DNA of 64,000 nucleotides from Paucibacter sp. KBW04 (GCF_003852425.1 NZ_QAJN01000018.1:109376-173375); one strand, 5' to 3'. Positions 19,100 through 28,825 are shown, numbered from the stretch's first letter. The notes: a model not told the origin generated them from the letters alone. A program made the numbers and translations.

Positions 19100-21424
19100 A
19101 TGAAGCACCTGCCTAACTCGATCCCGCGGCTGCCCGCCTTGGCCCTCGTTCTGGCCTTGGCCGCCACTGGTGCCTCGGTGCCCTCGGGGGCTGCGACGGA
19201 CGCCAACTCGTCGGCCAGTGCGAGCAGCTCCACCGAGCAGGCCCGTGTCATCGTGCGCTTCAAACCCGCCGCGGATAGCCTGCGCAGACGCGCCCTCTCG
19301 CTCAGCATGGATGCCTCTACCGTCAAGGAAGTGGCGCAAAGCCGCGCCACGGCGCTGGGCCAGCGCACCGGTCTGAGTGGCCTGTCTGCCCAGGGTCTGA
19401 GGGCGCGAAAGAATTTGGATGAACGCACGCATGTGATCACCGCCACCGGCATCAGCTCGGCCGAGTTGGCCAAGCGTTTGTCTGCCGATAGCGAGGTGGA
19501 AGTGGCGGTGGTCGACCACCTGCGTCGCCATACCGTCGTGCCCAATGACACGCTTTACGCAGGCAATGGCGGGACTCCGCCCAGCTCCGGCAATGGCTCG
19601 GCCTATGGCCAGTGGTATCTGAAAGCCCCGGCGGGCGAGGTCGTGTCCAGCATCAATGCCCCGGCCGCCTGGGACATCAGCACCGGCAGCGCCTCCGTCG
19701 TGGTGGCGGTGATCGACACCGGGGTGCGCTTTGATCACCCCGATCTGAGCGGGCAGTTCATCGCCAACGCCTCCTTTTCCGCTGGCAAAGTGGGTTATGA
19801 CATGGTTGGCTTTGCCAACACAAGCGCCTTGGCCGCCGCCAATGACGGCAACCTCAACGACGACGACCCTTCCGATCCGGGCGATTGGGTGAGCCAGAGC
19901 GACGTCGCCAACGGCAGCCTCGGCTCAAACTGCACGGTCTCCAACAGCTCCTGGCACGGCACCCGGGTTTCCGGCCTGATTGCGGCGGCCAGCAATAACG
20001 CCCAAGGCATTGCCGGTGCGGCCTGGGGCGTCAAGCTTTTGCCCGTGCGGGTCTTGGGCAAATGCGGCGGCTATGACTCCGACATCATGGCCGGCATGAA
20101 ATGGGCGGCCGGCATCGCGGTTGCCGGTCTACCCAGCAACCCCAATCCGGCCAAGGTGCTCAATATGAGCTTGGGTGGTGACGGTGCCTGCGGCACCACC
20201 GGCACCGGTGGCCTGTACCGCGATGTGATCAACCAAGTCACGGCCAAGGGCGTGACGATTGTGGCGGCGGCCGGCAATAGCGAGGGCCTGGCCGTGGGCA
20301 TCCCGGGCAACTGCCCCGGCGTGATCACGGTGGCGGCTCTGCGCCATGTGGGCAGCAAGGTGGGCTTCTCCAGCATTGGCCCCGAGGTCAGCATCGCCGC
20401 GCCCGGCGGCAATTGCGTCAACACCACCGGGGCCTGCCTCTACCCCATGCTCAGCACCACCAATAGCGGCACGACCACCCCGGTCGCTGGCGATAGCAGC
20501 TACACCAACAACAGTGCCTCGGTGGGCACCAGCTTCTCGGCGCCCATCGTGGCCGGCACGGTGGCCTTGATGCTGTCGGCCAATCCGAATATGACTCCGG
20601 CCCAGGTGCTCAGTACCTTGAAGAGCACGGCGCGGCGCTTCGTCACCAGTGGCGGCACGGCTGGCATCCCGCAATGCACGGCACCCACCGGCGCGGTGCA
20701 GGACGAGTGCTATTGCACCACCAGCACCTGTGGCGCCGGCATGCTGGATGCGGCGGCAGCGGTGGCCGCTGCCAAGGCGGCCAACCCGGCCTTGACGCCG
20801 CAAACCATCACCTTCACCACCCCCTCCAGCCAGACCATGGCCGCCTCGCCGGTGGCGCTCAGCGCCACGGCCAGCTCCGGCCTGACGGTCAGCTTCAGCG
20901 CATCACCATCGACGGTGTGCACGGTCAGCGGCAACTCGCTGACGCTGCTGGCCGTGGGCACATGCACGGTCACGGCCAGCCAGGCTGGCAACAGCACTTA
21001 TGCGGCAGCGGCCGATGTGGTGCAGACGATTGCCATCACTCAAGGTGCCCAGACCATCACCTTCCCGAGCATTCCCACCCAGACCCTGGGCGTCAGCCCG
21101 CCGGCCTTGAGTGCGACGGCCAGCTCCGGTCTGGCGGTCAGCTACACCTCCACCAGCACCTCGGTGTGCACCGTCTCGGGCAGTACGCTGACCTTGGTCG
21201 CCGTGGGCAATTGCAGCATTACGGCCAATCAGGCCGGTAACGCGGCCTATGCAGCGGCCAGCCCGGTCACCCAGACCTTTGCCATCGTGGCCGCATCAAG
21301 CGGCGGCAGCAGTAGCAGCAACTCGGGTGGCGGCGGCGGTGGTGGCGCATTTGGCGCCGTGTGGGTGGCCTTGTTGGGCCTGGCCAGCTTTGTGTTGCGG
21401 CGGGGTGGTGGCCGCAAGCTTTGA
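19100..21424 (+). CDS. S8 subtilisin-like secreted protease with Ig-like repeats and GlyGly-CTERM-like end
   Basis: A 774-residue secreted protease. Order: signal peptide (about 1-32), inhibitor-like propeptide (about 48-145), S8 catalytic domain (about 185-555) with Asp206 (VIDTGVR), His286 (SSWHGTRVSG), oxyanion Asn393 and Ser478 (GTSFSAP), then two about 80-residue Ig-like repeats (568-647, 651-730), each starting QTITF, and a C-terminal tripartite tag: Gly run (743-749), hydrophobic helix, and RRGGGRK. That tag resembles GlyGly-CTERM, which is processed by rhombosortase in other bacteria. ATG 19100 is used. The protease probably acts at or beyond the outer membrane. Confidence 0.93.
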   Translation: MKHLPNSIPRLPALALVLALAATGASVPSGAATDANSSASASSSTEQARVIVRFKPAADSLRRRALSLSMDASTVKEVAQSRATALGQRTGLSGLSAQGLRARKNLDERTHVITATGISSAELAKRLSADSEVEVAVVDHLRRHTVVPNDTLYAGNGGTPPSSGNGSAYGQWYLKAPAGEVVSSINAPAAWDISTGSASVVVAVIDTGVRFDHPDLSGQFIANASFSAGKVGYDMVGFANTSALAAANDGNLNDDDPSDPGDWVSQSDVANGSLGSNCTVSNSSWHGTRVSGLIAAASNNAQGIAGAAWGVKLLPVRVLGKCGGYDSDIMAGMKWAAGIAVAGLPSNPNPAKVLNMSLGGDGACGTTGTGGLYRDVINQVTAKGVTIVAAAGNSEGLAVGIPGNCPGVITVAALRHVGSKVGFSSIGPEVSIAAPGGNCVNTTGACLYPMLSTTNSGTTTPVAGDSSYTNNSASVGTSFSAPIVAGTVALMLSANPNMTPAQVLSTLKSTARRFVTSGGTAGIPQCTAPTGAVQDECYCTTSTCGAGMLDAAAAVAAAKAANPALTPQTITFTTPSSQTMAASPVALSATASSGLTVSFSASPSTVCTVSGNSLTLLAVGTCTVTASQAGNSTYAAAADVVQTIAITQGAQTITFPSIPTQTLGVSPPALSATASSGLAVSYTSTSTSVCTVSGSTLTLVAVGNCSITANQAGNAAYAAASPVTQTFAIVAASSGGSSSSNSGGGGGGGAFGAVWVALLGLASFVLRRGGGRKL

Positions 21425-21444
21425 TGGGGATGCCTCTGGCCGCT

Positions 21445-21468
21445 GGTGCGGCGAGACATTGCCGCACC
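21445..21468. terminator. Stem-loop between convergent genes
   Basis: A perfect 8-bp stem GGTGCGGC (21445-21452) with GCCGCACC (21461-21468), loop 8 bases. No T-run; it could end both the protease and the SPOR-like transcripts. Confidence 0.4.
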
Positions 21469-21525
21469 CTCAGTCAGGGCCTAGTTGCATCGCCGCCCGA
21501 GCAAGCCATGCGATGAATCGCTGGG

Positions 21526-22287
21526 TTAGCGCGCCGTACTCGCCCCCGCGCTCGCAGGAATCGTTGGCGTCAGGCTGGTCGCCGCAGGGGCGGAAGCCGC
21601 TCCATCCGCGGCCGAACTGGCCGATGCGCTCACCGGGCAGGGGCGGAAACCCGGCGCCAGGGCTGGGTCCTTGCTGAGTTGCGCCAGCTTGGCGCGCAGC
21701 AGGCCATCGGCCTGAGGCACTAACAGGCGGTGGCGTTTGATGGGCTCTTGCAGGGTCAAGACGCGCAGACCTTTGAGCTGACGCTTTTCCAGCGCATCCA
21801 CCGCCCGGGCGGCGGCCGCTTCGCTGCTGTGGCGGCTGAGGATCAGGCTGGGCATCTCATTGGGCATGCCTTGCAGATACTCAAAATTGATCTTCATCTT
21901 GCGATAGGTTTCTTCCTTGCGCTGCTGGAAGTCCTTGTTCGGCAGCTTGATGCTGGCCACCGCCCAGACGCCGGGCTCCTCGCTGTGCTGGGGCTGGAAG
22001 TCGGTCGGCGTGATGCCGGAGCGGGCCAGCAGGCTTTGCGCCGCTTGCAGGGCCGGGTCGCCCACCAGGGGCAGCTCCAGGCAGCTGCGCGCTTCGCTGG
22101 CCTGGATCTGCGCCAGGCGTTCGGGTGTGAGCAGGGTGATGCGTTCGGGGTTGACCTGGCGGGCCACGCGCTCGGGCTCGCGGTCACCGCGAGCCTTGAA
22201 GCTCAGCAGCTCGTCGAACCAGCCGCGCGTCCAGCCGAACAGTGCGGCGTTCAGGGCCAGGAGAATCAGCAGCAGGGTGCGCAACAT
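21526..22287 (-). CDS. SPOR-like membrane-anchored protein
   Basis: A 253-residue protein with an N-terminal membrane anchor (about 1-20) and an extracytoplasmic part. The segment from about 105 to 200 (WAVASIKLPNKDFQQRK ... LILSRHSSEAAAARAVDALE ... LRVLTLQ) fits a SPOR-like fold, which in other proteins binds denuded septal peptidoglycan. An Ala/Ser-rich tail follows. It starts 3 bp after birA. In many relatives a coaX gene lies between the two; it is missing here. Confidence 0.75.
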   Translation of the reverse strand: MLRTLLLILLALNAALFGWTRGWFDELLSFKARGDREPERVARQVNPERITLLTPERLAQIQASEARSCLELPLVGDPALQAAQSLLARSGITPTDFQPQHSEEPGVWAVASIKLPNKDFQQRKEETYRKMKINFEYLQGMPNEMPSLILSRHSSEAAAARAVDALEKRQLKGLRVLTLQEPIKRHRLLVPQADGLLRAKLAQLSKDPALAPGFRPCPVSASASSAADGAASAPAATSLTPTIPASAGASTAR

Positions 22288-22290
22288 GCT

Positions 22291-23184
22291 TCAGTTGCCG
22301 CTGCTGGGGCGCTCAGCGACCAAGCGCAGGCTGACCTCGCCGCCGCTGACCGGCTGCAAGCCCTGTTCGGCGGATTCGATCAGCAGCTCGCCGCTGGCGC
22401 TGATGCCGCGCGAGATGCCTTGCAAGCTGCCGGCGCTGACCTGGCGGCCCAGGGTCAGGTCGCGCCTGGCGTAGGGCGCTTGCCAGGGAGCGAAGCCTTC
22501 GCTCTGGAAGGCATTGAGTGCGCGGGCCAGGGCGGGTGCGATCAGGGCCAGGACTTCGGGCGCCTGGATGCCGGGGCGGAACTCCTGCAAGCTGGCAAAG
22601 CCGGTGGAAAAGGCACTGGCGCTGGGTTCTGGCGCCGTGCCACCACTCAGTTCGTGGATATTCAGACCCACGCCGATGATGACCATGCGCTGGCTGCCGG
22701 CCGGCACGGTTTCGATCAAGATGCCGCCCAGCTTGCGGCCGTCCAGCCAGATGTCATTGGGCCATTTCAGCATCAGGCGCGGCGCCTGAGCGGCCGGGAT
22801 CTGTGCCGGTGGCTCCAGGGCGTCGGCGATGGCGCAGCCCACGGCCAGGGACAGGCCCGACCAGTCGGCCACGCTCATGGGCAGGCCCAGGGAGAAGGTT
22901 AGCGAGCTGCCGCCAGTGCTGGACAACCAGGCCCGGCCCATGCGGCCACGGCCATGGCTTTGCTGCTCGGCCACCAGCAGGCAGGGTTGCATATCGTGCG
23001 AACGCCGCCCGTAAGCTTGGGGCGAGCCGCTGCGGGCCTCGTTCTTGACCCGCTCCAGCAAGGCGGTGTTGGTGGAGGCGACGCGGGCCAGCACCTCGAC
23101 GCTGATGCCCGGAAGCAAGGGGCTGAGGGTTTGCCAAAGCGCTTCGGCTTGCCAGTCTTGGTAGGGGGTGTCGGAGCTGGACAT
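22291..23184 (-). CDS. birA: Biotin--[acetyl-CoA-carboxylase] ligase
   Basis: A 297-residue biotin protein ligase that attaches biotin to the carrier protein of acetyl-CoA carboxylase. The ligase core shows the biotinyl-adenylate loop GRGRMGRAWLSS and the KWPNDIWLDGRKLGGILIE segment. There is no N-terminal DNA-binding helix-turn-helix, so it is a monofunctional enzyme and not the bio repressor. ATG 23184 is chosen over a frame opening 17 codons earlier, which overlaps the SET gene. Confidence 0.93.
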   Translation of the reverse strand: MSSSDTPYQDWQAEALWQTLSPLLPGISVEVLARVASTNTALLERVKNEARSGSPQAYGRRSHDMQPCLLVAEQQSHGRGRMGRAWLSSTGGSSLTFSLGLPMSVADWSGLSLAVGCAIADALEPPAQIPAAQAPRLMLKWPNDIWLDGRKLGGILIETVPAGSQRMVIIGVGLNIHELSGGTAPEPSASAFSTGFASLQEFRPGIQAPEVLALIAPALARALNAFQSEGFAPWQAPYARRDLTLGRQVSAGSLQGISRGISASGELLIESAEQGLQPVSGGEVSLRLVAERPSSGN

Positions 23185-23206
23185 GGGACTGCGGGGGGGA
23201 GTGCGC

Positions 23207-23719
23207 TTAGCGCTTGGGTGCCAACATGGTGCCACGGCAGTGCGGGCTGCCGCAGTAACAGGCGAATTCTTTCTTCAGCTTGGGCGTGTAGCGCTCGTCA
23301 ATCGTGAGGCCGTAGTCGTAGAACAGCTCTTCGCCGGGGCTCAAGTCCACCAAGGCCTTGATATAGACCCGGCCCTCCACCTCGTCGGCCTCGCAATTGG
23401 GCTCGCAAGCGTGGTTGATCCAGCGCGAGCTATTGCCGCCGTGGAGGGCGTCGATGACGCGGCCGTCATCGATATGGAAGTAAAACGTGTGGTTGGGCTG
23501 GCTGGGGTCGTGCGGATGGCGATCCATCGCTTCGTCCCAGCTGATGCGCTCACCGGTGTACTCGATGATGACCTCACCTGCAGCGATGGGCGCAAGCGCA
23601 TAGACTCCGCGCCCATGCACACCCGAATTGCGCACCTGGATCCGGCGGCCCGAGGCCTTCGCTGGGGCTGCGGGCTTGGCGGCAGCGGCCGGGGACTTTT
23701 TACGAGCGGCTTGCGTCAT
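23207..23719 (-). CDS. SET-domain protein lysine methyltransferase
   Basis: A 170-residue protein. After a Lys/Ala/Pro-rich N-terminal tail (about 1-25) comes a SET domain: GVHGRGVYAL (SAM-binding), INHACEPNCE (102-110, the NHSCxPN motif), GEELFYDYG with Tyr136, and a post-SET zinc cluster from Cys105, Cys154, Cys156 and Cys161 (CYCGSPHCRG). All key residues are present, so it should be an active protein lysine methyltransferase. ATG 23719 is used. It is divergent from topB, whose product ends in a Lys/Ala-rich histone-like tail. It lies 22 bp upstream of birA on the same strand. Confidence 0.92.
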   Translation of the reverse strand: MTQAARKKSPAAAAKPAAPAKASGRRIQVRNSGVHGRGVYALAPIAAGEVIIEYTGERISWDEAMDRHPHDPSQPNHTFYFHIDDGRVIDALHGGNSSRWINHACEPNCEADEVEGRVYIKALVDLSPGEELFYDYGLTIDERYTPKLKKEFACYCGSPHCRGTMLAPKR

Positions 23720-23748
23720 CGAGTTTGTGGTTACATTGAATTCATGGG

Positions 23749-23774
23749 TGCGCGCGTGCGTGTGCGCATGCGCG
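23749..23774. other. 26-nt alternating pyrimidine-purine tract (Z-DNA potential)
   Basis: From 23749 to 23774 every step alternates pyrimidine and purine, mostly CG and TG/CA. It lies between the divergent SET and topB starts. Such tracts can flip to Z-DNA under negative supercoiling; the formation here is inferred. Confidence 0.6.
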
Positions 23775-23843
23775 AGGCCGGATTGTAGGCAGAGCACGGG
23801 ACCACCTTGCCGATTGAACAGAAGAAAACATCAAACCGACACT

Positions 23844-26525
23844 ATGAGCAAAACACTGATCATTGCCGAGAAGCCCTCCGTGGCCCAGGACATCGTGCGT
23901 GCGCTCACCCCGAGCGCTGGCAAGTTCGAGAAACATGACGAGTACTTTGAGAGCGAGCACTATGTGGTCAGCTCGGCCGTCGGCCATCTGGTGGAGATCA
24001 AGGCGCCGGAAGAATTTGACGTCAAGCGCGGCAAGTGGAGCTTTGCCAATCTGCCGGTGATCCCGCCTCACTTTGATCTCAATCCCATCGACAAGAGCAA
24101 GGGCCGGCTGAACGCCCTGGTCAAGCTGATCCGCCGCAAGGACGTGACGCAGCTGATCAACGCCTGTGACGCGGGCCGCGAGGGTGAGCTGATCTTCCGC
24201 CTGATCGTTCAGTACGCCGGCACGGCCAAGGCGGCCATCAACAAGCCGGTGCAGCGCCTGTGGCTGCAGTCCATGACGCCGCAAGCCATCCGCGAGGGCT
24301 TTGAGAAGCTGCGCACGGACGCGCAGATGCTGCCCCTGGCCGATGCGGCGCGCTGCCGCTCCGAGGCCGATTGGCTGGTCGGCATCAACGGCACCCGGGC
24401 GATGACGGCCTTCAATTCGCGCGATGGCGGCTTCTTTCTGACCACGGTCGGCCGGGTGCAGACGCCCACGCTGTCCATCGTGGTGGAGCGGGAAGAAAAG
24501 ATCCGCAAGCATGTGGCGCGCGACTACTGGGAGGTGCGTGCCAGCTTCGACGCCCAAGCCGGCCAGTACGAAGGCAAGTGGTTTGATCCGCAGTGGAAGA
24601 AGAACGCCGAGGACGCCGAGCTCAAGGCCGACCGCCTCTGGCAACGCCCCGACGCCGAGGCCATTGCCGCCGCCGTGCTGGGCCAGCCCGCCAAGGTGAC
24701 GGAAGAAAGCAAGCCCACCAGCAGCAGCTGCGGCGGCCTCTACGACCTGACCACCTTGCAGCGCGAGGCCAACTCGCGCTTTGGCTTCTCGGCCAAGACC
24801 ACGCTCTCCCTGGCCCAGGCCTTGTACGAGAAGCACAAGGTCTTGACCTATCCGCGTACCGACTCGCGCTATCTGCCCGAAGACTATCTGGCTGTGGCCA
24901 AGCAGACGGCCGAGATGATCGCCTCTGAAGACATGCCCGGCCCTCTGCGCGAGCTGGCCGCGCATGCCAAGAAGTCCTTGAAGGAAGGCTATATCAAGCC
25001 GACCAAAAAGGTGTTTGATAACAGCAAGGTCTCGGATCACTTTGCCATCATCCCCACCCTGCAAGCGCCCAAGAGCCTGACCGACATCGAGGCCAAGCTC
25101 TATGACATGGTGGTCAAGCGCTTCCTGGCGGTGTTTTTCCCGCCGGCCGAGTTCCTGGTCACGACCCGCATCAGCACCGTCAAGGCTGGGGGTAAGGACT
25201 ACAACTTCCAAACCAATGGCAAGGTGCTGGTCAAGCCGGGCTGGTTGGCCGTCTACGGCAAAGAAGCGCAAGAAGACGATGCCAATCTGGTGGCCGTGGC
25301 CGCGGGCGAAGTGGTGCGCACCGAGGGCGTGGATGTGAAGGCCCTGGCCACCAAGCCGCCGGCCCGTTACACGGAAGCGACTTTGCTCTCCGCCATGGAA
25401 GGCGCGGGCAAGCTGATCGAAGACGAAGAGCTGCGCGCCGCCATGACCGAAAAAGGCCTGGGCACGCCAGCCACCCGCGCCGCCACCATCGAAGGTCTGC
25501 TGACCGAGAAGTACATGGTGCGCGACGGCCGTGAGCTCATCCCCACCGCCAAGGCCTTCCAGCTGATGACCCTGCTGCGCGGCCTGAATGTGGAGAACCT
25601 GACCAACCCGCAGCTCACCGGCGAATGGGAATTCAAGCTGGCCGAGATGGAGAAGGGCCGCCTGAACCGCGACGCCTTCATGGCTGAGATCGCCGCCATG
25701 ACCGAGCGCGTGGTGCAAAAAGCCAAGGAATACGACCGCGACACCATTCCCGGCGACTACGCGACGCTCAAAGCCCCTTGCCCCAAATGCGGCGGCGTGG
25801 TGAAAGAGAACTATCGCCGCTTCACCTGCACTGGCAAGGACGGTGCGGCCGAAGGCTGCGGTTTCTCCATCGGCAAGATCCCCGGCAGCCGCAGCTTTGA
25901 GCTGCACGAGGTGGAGAAGTTCTTGGTCGACAAAAAGATCGGCCCGCTGGAAGGCTTTCGCTCCAAGGCGGGTTGGCCCTTCACCGCCGAGTTGGCCCTG
26001 GTCTATGACGAGGAGATCAAGAACTGGAAGCTGGAGTTCGACTTCGGCGAGGATGCCAAAAAGGCTGAAGGCCTTGGCGAGCCGGTGGACTTCAGCGCCC
26101 AGACGGCGCTGGGCCATTGCCCCAAATGCGGCGGCTCGGTGTTCGAGCATGGCAGCAACTATGTCTGCCAAAACGCGGTCGGCCCTGGCTCTAGCTGCGA
26201 CTTCAAGAGCGGCAAAATCATTCTGCAGCAGCCCATCGAGGTGGCGCAGATGCAAAAGCTCCTGAGCACGGGCAAGACCGAGCTGCTGGAGAACTTCGTC
26301 TCCAACAAGACCCGACGCAAGTTCAAGGCCTTCCTGGCCTTTGACAAAAAGGAAGGCAAGGTGATGTTCGAGTTTGAGCCGCGCGCGGCCAAGCCCGGAG
26401 CCAAGCCGGCGGCAAAGACGGCAGACAAAGCGGCGGACAAGGCCCCCGCGGCCAAGACTGCCAGCAAGGCTGCCGCCAAGGCCCCGGCCAAGAAAGCGGC
26501 GGCCAAGAAAACCGCCAAGGCCTGA
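23844..26525 (+). CDS. topB: DNA topoisomerase III with Lys/Ala-rich tail
   Basis: An 893-residue type IA topoisomerase. The TOPRIM part shows Glu9 (LIIAEKPSVA) and DAGREGELIF (109-118); catalytic Tyr336 lies in TYPRTDSRYLP. Near the C-terminus two Cys4 segments follow the CPKCGG pattern (one with CPKCGGVVKENYRRFTC, one with CPKCGGSVFEHGSNYVC), then a tail of about 46 residues made almost only of Ala, Lys and Pro. E. coli TopB is about 650 residues, so the extra length is the zinc-like repeats and tail. ATG 23844 is used; the longer frame would include the promoter. A weak GGGCCC hairpin (26531-26548) follows the gene. Confidence 0.97.
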   Translation: MSKTLIIAEKPSVAQDIVRALTPSAGKFEKHDEYFESEHYVVSSAVGHLVEIKAPEEFDVKRGKWSFANLPVIPPHFDLNPIDKSKGRLNALVKLIRRKDVTQLINACDAGREGELIFRLIVQYAGTAKAAINKPVQRLWLQSMTPQAIREGFEKLRTDAQMLPLADAARCRSEADWLVGINGTRAMTAFNSRDGGFFLTTVGRVQTPTLSIVVEREEKIRKHVARDYWEVRASFDAQAGQYEGKWFDPQWKKNAEDAELKADRLWQRPDAEAIAAAVLGQPAKVTEESKPTSSSCGGLYDLTTLQREANSRFGFSAKTTLSLAQALYEKHKVLTYPRTDSRYLPEDYLAVAKQTAEMIASEDMPGPLRELAAHAKKSLKEGYIKPTKKVFDNSKVSDHFAIIPTLQAPKSLTDIEAKLYDMVVKRFLAVFFPPAEFLVTTRISTVKAGGKDYNFQTNGKVLVKPGWLAVYGKEAQEDDANLVAVAAGEVVRTEGVDVKALATKPPARYTEATLLSAMEGAGKLIEDEELRAAMTEKGLGTPATRAATIEGLLTEKYMVRDGRELIPTAKAFQLMTLLRGLNVENLTNPQLTGEWEFKLAEMEKGRLNRDAFMAEIAAMTERVVQKAKEYDRDTIPGDYATLKAPCPKCGGVVKENYRRFTCTGKDGAAEGCGFSIGKIPGSRSFELHEVEKFLVDKKIGPLEGFRSKAGWPFTAELALVYDEEIKNWKLEFDFGEDAKKAEGLGEPVDFSAQTALGHCPKCGGSVFEHGSNYVCQNAVGPGSSCDFKSGKIILQQPIEVAQMQKLLSTGKTELLENFVSNKTRRKFKAFLAFDKKEGKVMFEFEPRAAKPGAKPAAKTADKAADKAPAAKTASKAAAKAPAKKAAAKKTAKA

Positions 26526-26619
26526 GGCCAGGGCCCCCGAGCGGGCCCCGGCGCACAAACTCTGACGGGCCGGCTGGCCCGTTCACGCATCGTGATGAGG
26601 ATTCCTGGGGAGGGATCGC

Positions 26620-28479
26620 ATGTCGGTTAGGGATTTCGGTCTGGGCATTCAGGCAAGGCTGATGCTGGGCATTGCCGGGGTTGCCACGGCCCTGGTGGCC
26701 GTGGTGGGCCTGGTCTGGACCACCCAGATGGAGCGCGAGCTGAGCCTGGAGCTGGATCAGCGGGTGGCTCGCATGGTGATGCTGGTCAAGCGCAATCTGG
26801 CCGTGCCCATCTGGAATATGGATGCCGGCTCGGTGGAGAACCTGCTGGACGCGGTGATGGCCGATCCCGAGGTGCATGCCATCGAGGTGCGCAGCGAGAG
26901 CTTCAGCGACAAGCCCATCGTGCGCCAGCGCATGGGTCAGCCCGTTGAGCCCTTGCGCAGCGAGTTTGATGTGGTCTACAGCAGCAATGCCTACGCCGCC
27001 CAGAAGTCGCTGGCGCGGGTCAGCCTGATCTACAGCCGCGAGCAAAGCCAGGAACAGTTGCAGCGCACCCGCCGCTTTGTGGCCGCCCTTTTGCTGGGCG
27101 TGCTGGCGACCGTGGTCTTGAGCTGTTATGTGCTGGTTAAACGCTTTGTCAAGCAACCGGTGCTACGCCTGGGGGCCTTGGCCCAGCGGGTGGCCGATGG
27201 CGATCTGGGCGCCCGGGCCGAGGTGGGCAAGCGCGATGAGATAGGCCGGCTCACCGAGCAATTCAACGCCATGAGTTCCAGCCTGCTGGCCTCCTCGCAA
27301 GAGCTCAAGCGCAGCGAGGAGCGCTACCGCAGCCTCTACGAGAACGCGCCGGCCGGCATCTTCCAGGCCGATGACCGGGGCCGCCTGCTCAGCCTCAACC
27401 ACGCCTTGGCCCGCATGCTGGGCTTTGCTTCGCCGGCCCAGGCCCTGGCGGCCGGCGCCCGCCTGCGCCAGCTGGCGGAGCTGGACCCGGCGGACTACAA
27501 GGCCATGGCCCGCGCCCTGATGCGCGACCAGCGTTTGCAGCAAGTGCCGCTGCGCATCGCCCTGCCCGAGGGCCGCCAGCTCTGGGTGGAGCTGACGGTC
27601 CATCGCGTCGCCGAACCCGAGGAGGGCGGCGGCCCGCGCATCGAGGGCATGATCACCAACATCACCCAGCGCCGCCTGGCCGAGCAAGAGCTGACCCACC
27701 ACCGCGACCATCTGGAAGAGCTGGTGGCCAAACGCACCCAGGCGCTCAAGCAAGCCATCACCCGGGCCGAAGTGTCCAGCCAGGCCAAGAGCCGCTTCCT
27801 GGCCACCATGAGCCATGAGTTCCGCACGCCCCTCAACGCCATCCTGGGCTTTGCCCAGCTGCTGCAGATGGACGATGAGCTGCGGCCCGACCAGCGTGCG
27901 CGCATCGACTCCATCCGCAACTCCGGCGAGCATTTGCTCAGCCTGATCTCCGATGTACTGGACATGGCCAGCATCGAGGCCGGCAAGGTGCGTTTGCAGC
28001 CCAGCCCGGTGGACCTGCGCGCCCTGCTGGACATGGCTTGCGACACCGTGCGCCTGCGCGCCGAGCAGAAGAAGCTGATGTTCGCCGTCGACCTCTCGCC
28101 CCATCTGCCGCAGCGGGTGATGGTGGACGGCCAGCGCCTGCGCCAGATCTTGCTCAATCTGCTCTCCAACGCCGTCAAGTACACCGACGCGGGCGCCGTC
28201 TGCCTGAGCGTGCAGTTCCTGGCCTGGGACGGCGATCGTGTGCGCCTGCGCTTCGCCGTGGGCGACTCCGGCATCGGCATCGCCGAGCAGCATCTGAGCC
28301 ACCTCTTCCAGCCCTTCGAGCAAGTGGCCGACAGCGCCCGCTGCCTGGGCGGCACCGGCCTGGGCCTGTCCATCAGCCAGCAGCTGGTGCAGGAGATGGG
28401 CGGCGAGATTCGCGTGAGAAGCGTGCTGGGCGAGGGTAGCGAATTCGAGTTTGACCTGAGCCTGCCCTGCGTGATCTGA
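26620..28479 (+). CDS. Membrane sensor histidine kinase (HAMP-PAS)
   Basis: A 619-residue inner-membrane kinase: TM1 (about 15-34), periplasmic sensor (35-151), TM2 (152-174), HAMP (175-228), PAS (about 232-355), coiled coil, HisKA with His399 ([17 protein letters not shown]), and an ATPase domain with [16 protein letters not shown] and [10 protein letters not shown]. No receiver domain is attached and no response regulator is adjacent, so the partner is elsewhere. The periplasmic part carries the LAVPIWNMD pattern seen in many such kinases of Burkholderiales. ATG 26620 has a GGGGAGGG site. Confidence 0.94.
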   Translation: MSVRDFGLGIQARLMLGIAGVATALVAVVGLVWTTQMERELSLELDQRVARMVMLVKRNLAVPIWNMDAGSVENLLDAVMADPEVHAIEVRSESFSDKPIVRQRMGQPVEPLRSEFDVVYSSNAYAAQKSLARVSLIYSREQSQEQLQRTRRFVAALLLGVLATVVLSCYVLVKRFVKQPVLRLGALAQRVADGDLGARAEVGKRDEIGRLTEQFNAMSSSLLASSQELKRSEERYRSLYENAPAGIFQADDRGRLLSLNHALARMLGFASPAQALAAGARLRQLAELDPADYKAMARALMRDQRLQQVPLRIALPEGRQLWVELTVHRVAEPEEGGGPRIEGMITNITQRRLAEQELTHHRDHLEELVAKRTQALKQAITRAEVSSQAKSRFLATMSHEFRTPLNAILGFAQLLQMDDELRPDQRARIDSIRNSGEHLLSLISDVLDMASIEAGKVRLQPSPVDLRALLDMACDTVRLRAEQKKLMFAVDLSPHLPQRVMVDGQRLRQILLNLLSNAVKYTDAGAVCLSVQFLAWDGDRVRLRFAVGDSGIGIAEQHLSHLFQPFEQVADSARCLGGTGLGLSISQQLVQEMGGEIRVRSVLGEGSEFEFDLSLPCVI

Positions 28480-28549
28480 AGGCCGGTGTTTGTGGGGTGC
28501 GTGTAGAGCGCCAAATTGGTTGCCTTGGCAGGTTGGGTAGATCAAGGCC

Positions 28550-28825
28550 TTGCACCTCCTCCTGCCCTACGCCTCTTTCCTGTTCTCGCTGCTGCCTTTG
28601 CTGCAAGGGCAGTACTGGCGGCTCTGGAAGATGGCATACGGCGGCCGTGCTTTGACGGGCAGCTGGGGCACCGTCTGGTTCGTGCCGATCCTGTTCCTGA
28701 CCCAACAAGTCATGAAACAAGGCAACTACGGCTGGCCGCTGCTGAGCCTGGCATCTTCATTGGCCGCCGTGCACTTGGTCTGCCAGCTCTGCCGTGTCCG
28801 CAGCCTCACGCGTTCTCAAGACTGA
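28550..28825 (+). CDS. Possible small membrane protein (91 aa)
   Basis: A 91-residue frame starting TTG at 28550 with AAGGC upstream. It has a hydrophobic N-terminus (LLLPYASFLFSLLPLLQG), a Lys/Arg-bearing loop, a second hydrophobic stretch (WGTVWFVPILFLTQQV) and a third (PLLSLASSLAAVHLVCQL). The pattern is like a real small membrane protein, but no homologue is recognised, the start is weak and the spacing from the kinase gene is 70 bp. An ATG at codon 28 is an alternative start. Confidence 0.45.
   Translation: MHLLLPYASFLFSLLPLLQGQYWRLWKMAYGGRALTGSWGTVWFVPILFLTQQVMKQGNYGWPLLSLASSLAAVHLVCQLCRVRSLTRSQD

Noticed and set aside
23742-26558. 938-codon open frame on the minus strand opposite topB
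   Set aside because: Antisense shadow with His/Gln/Leu-rich translation typical of GC-rich complement frames.
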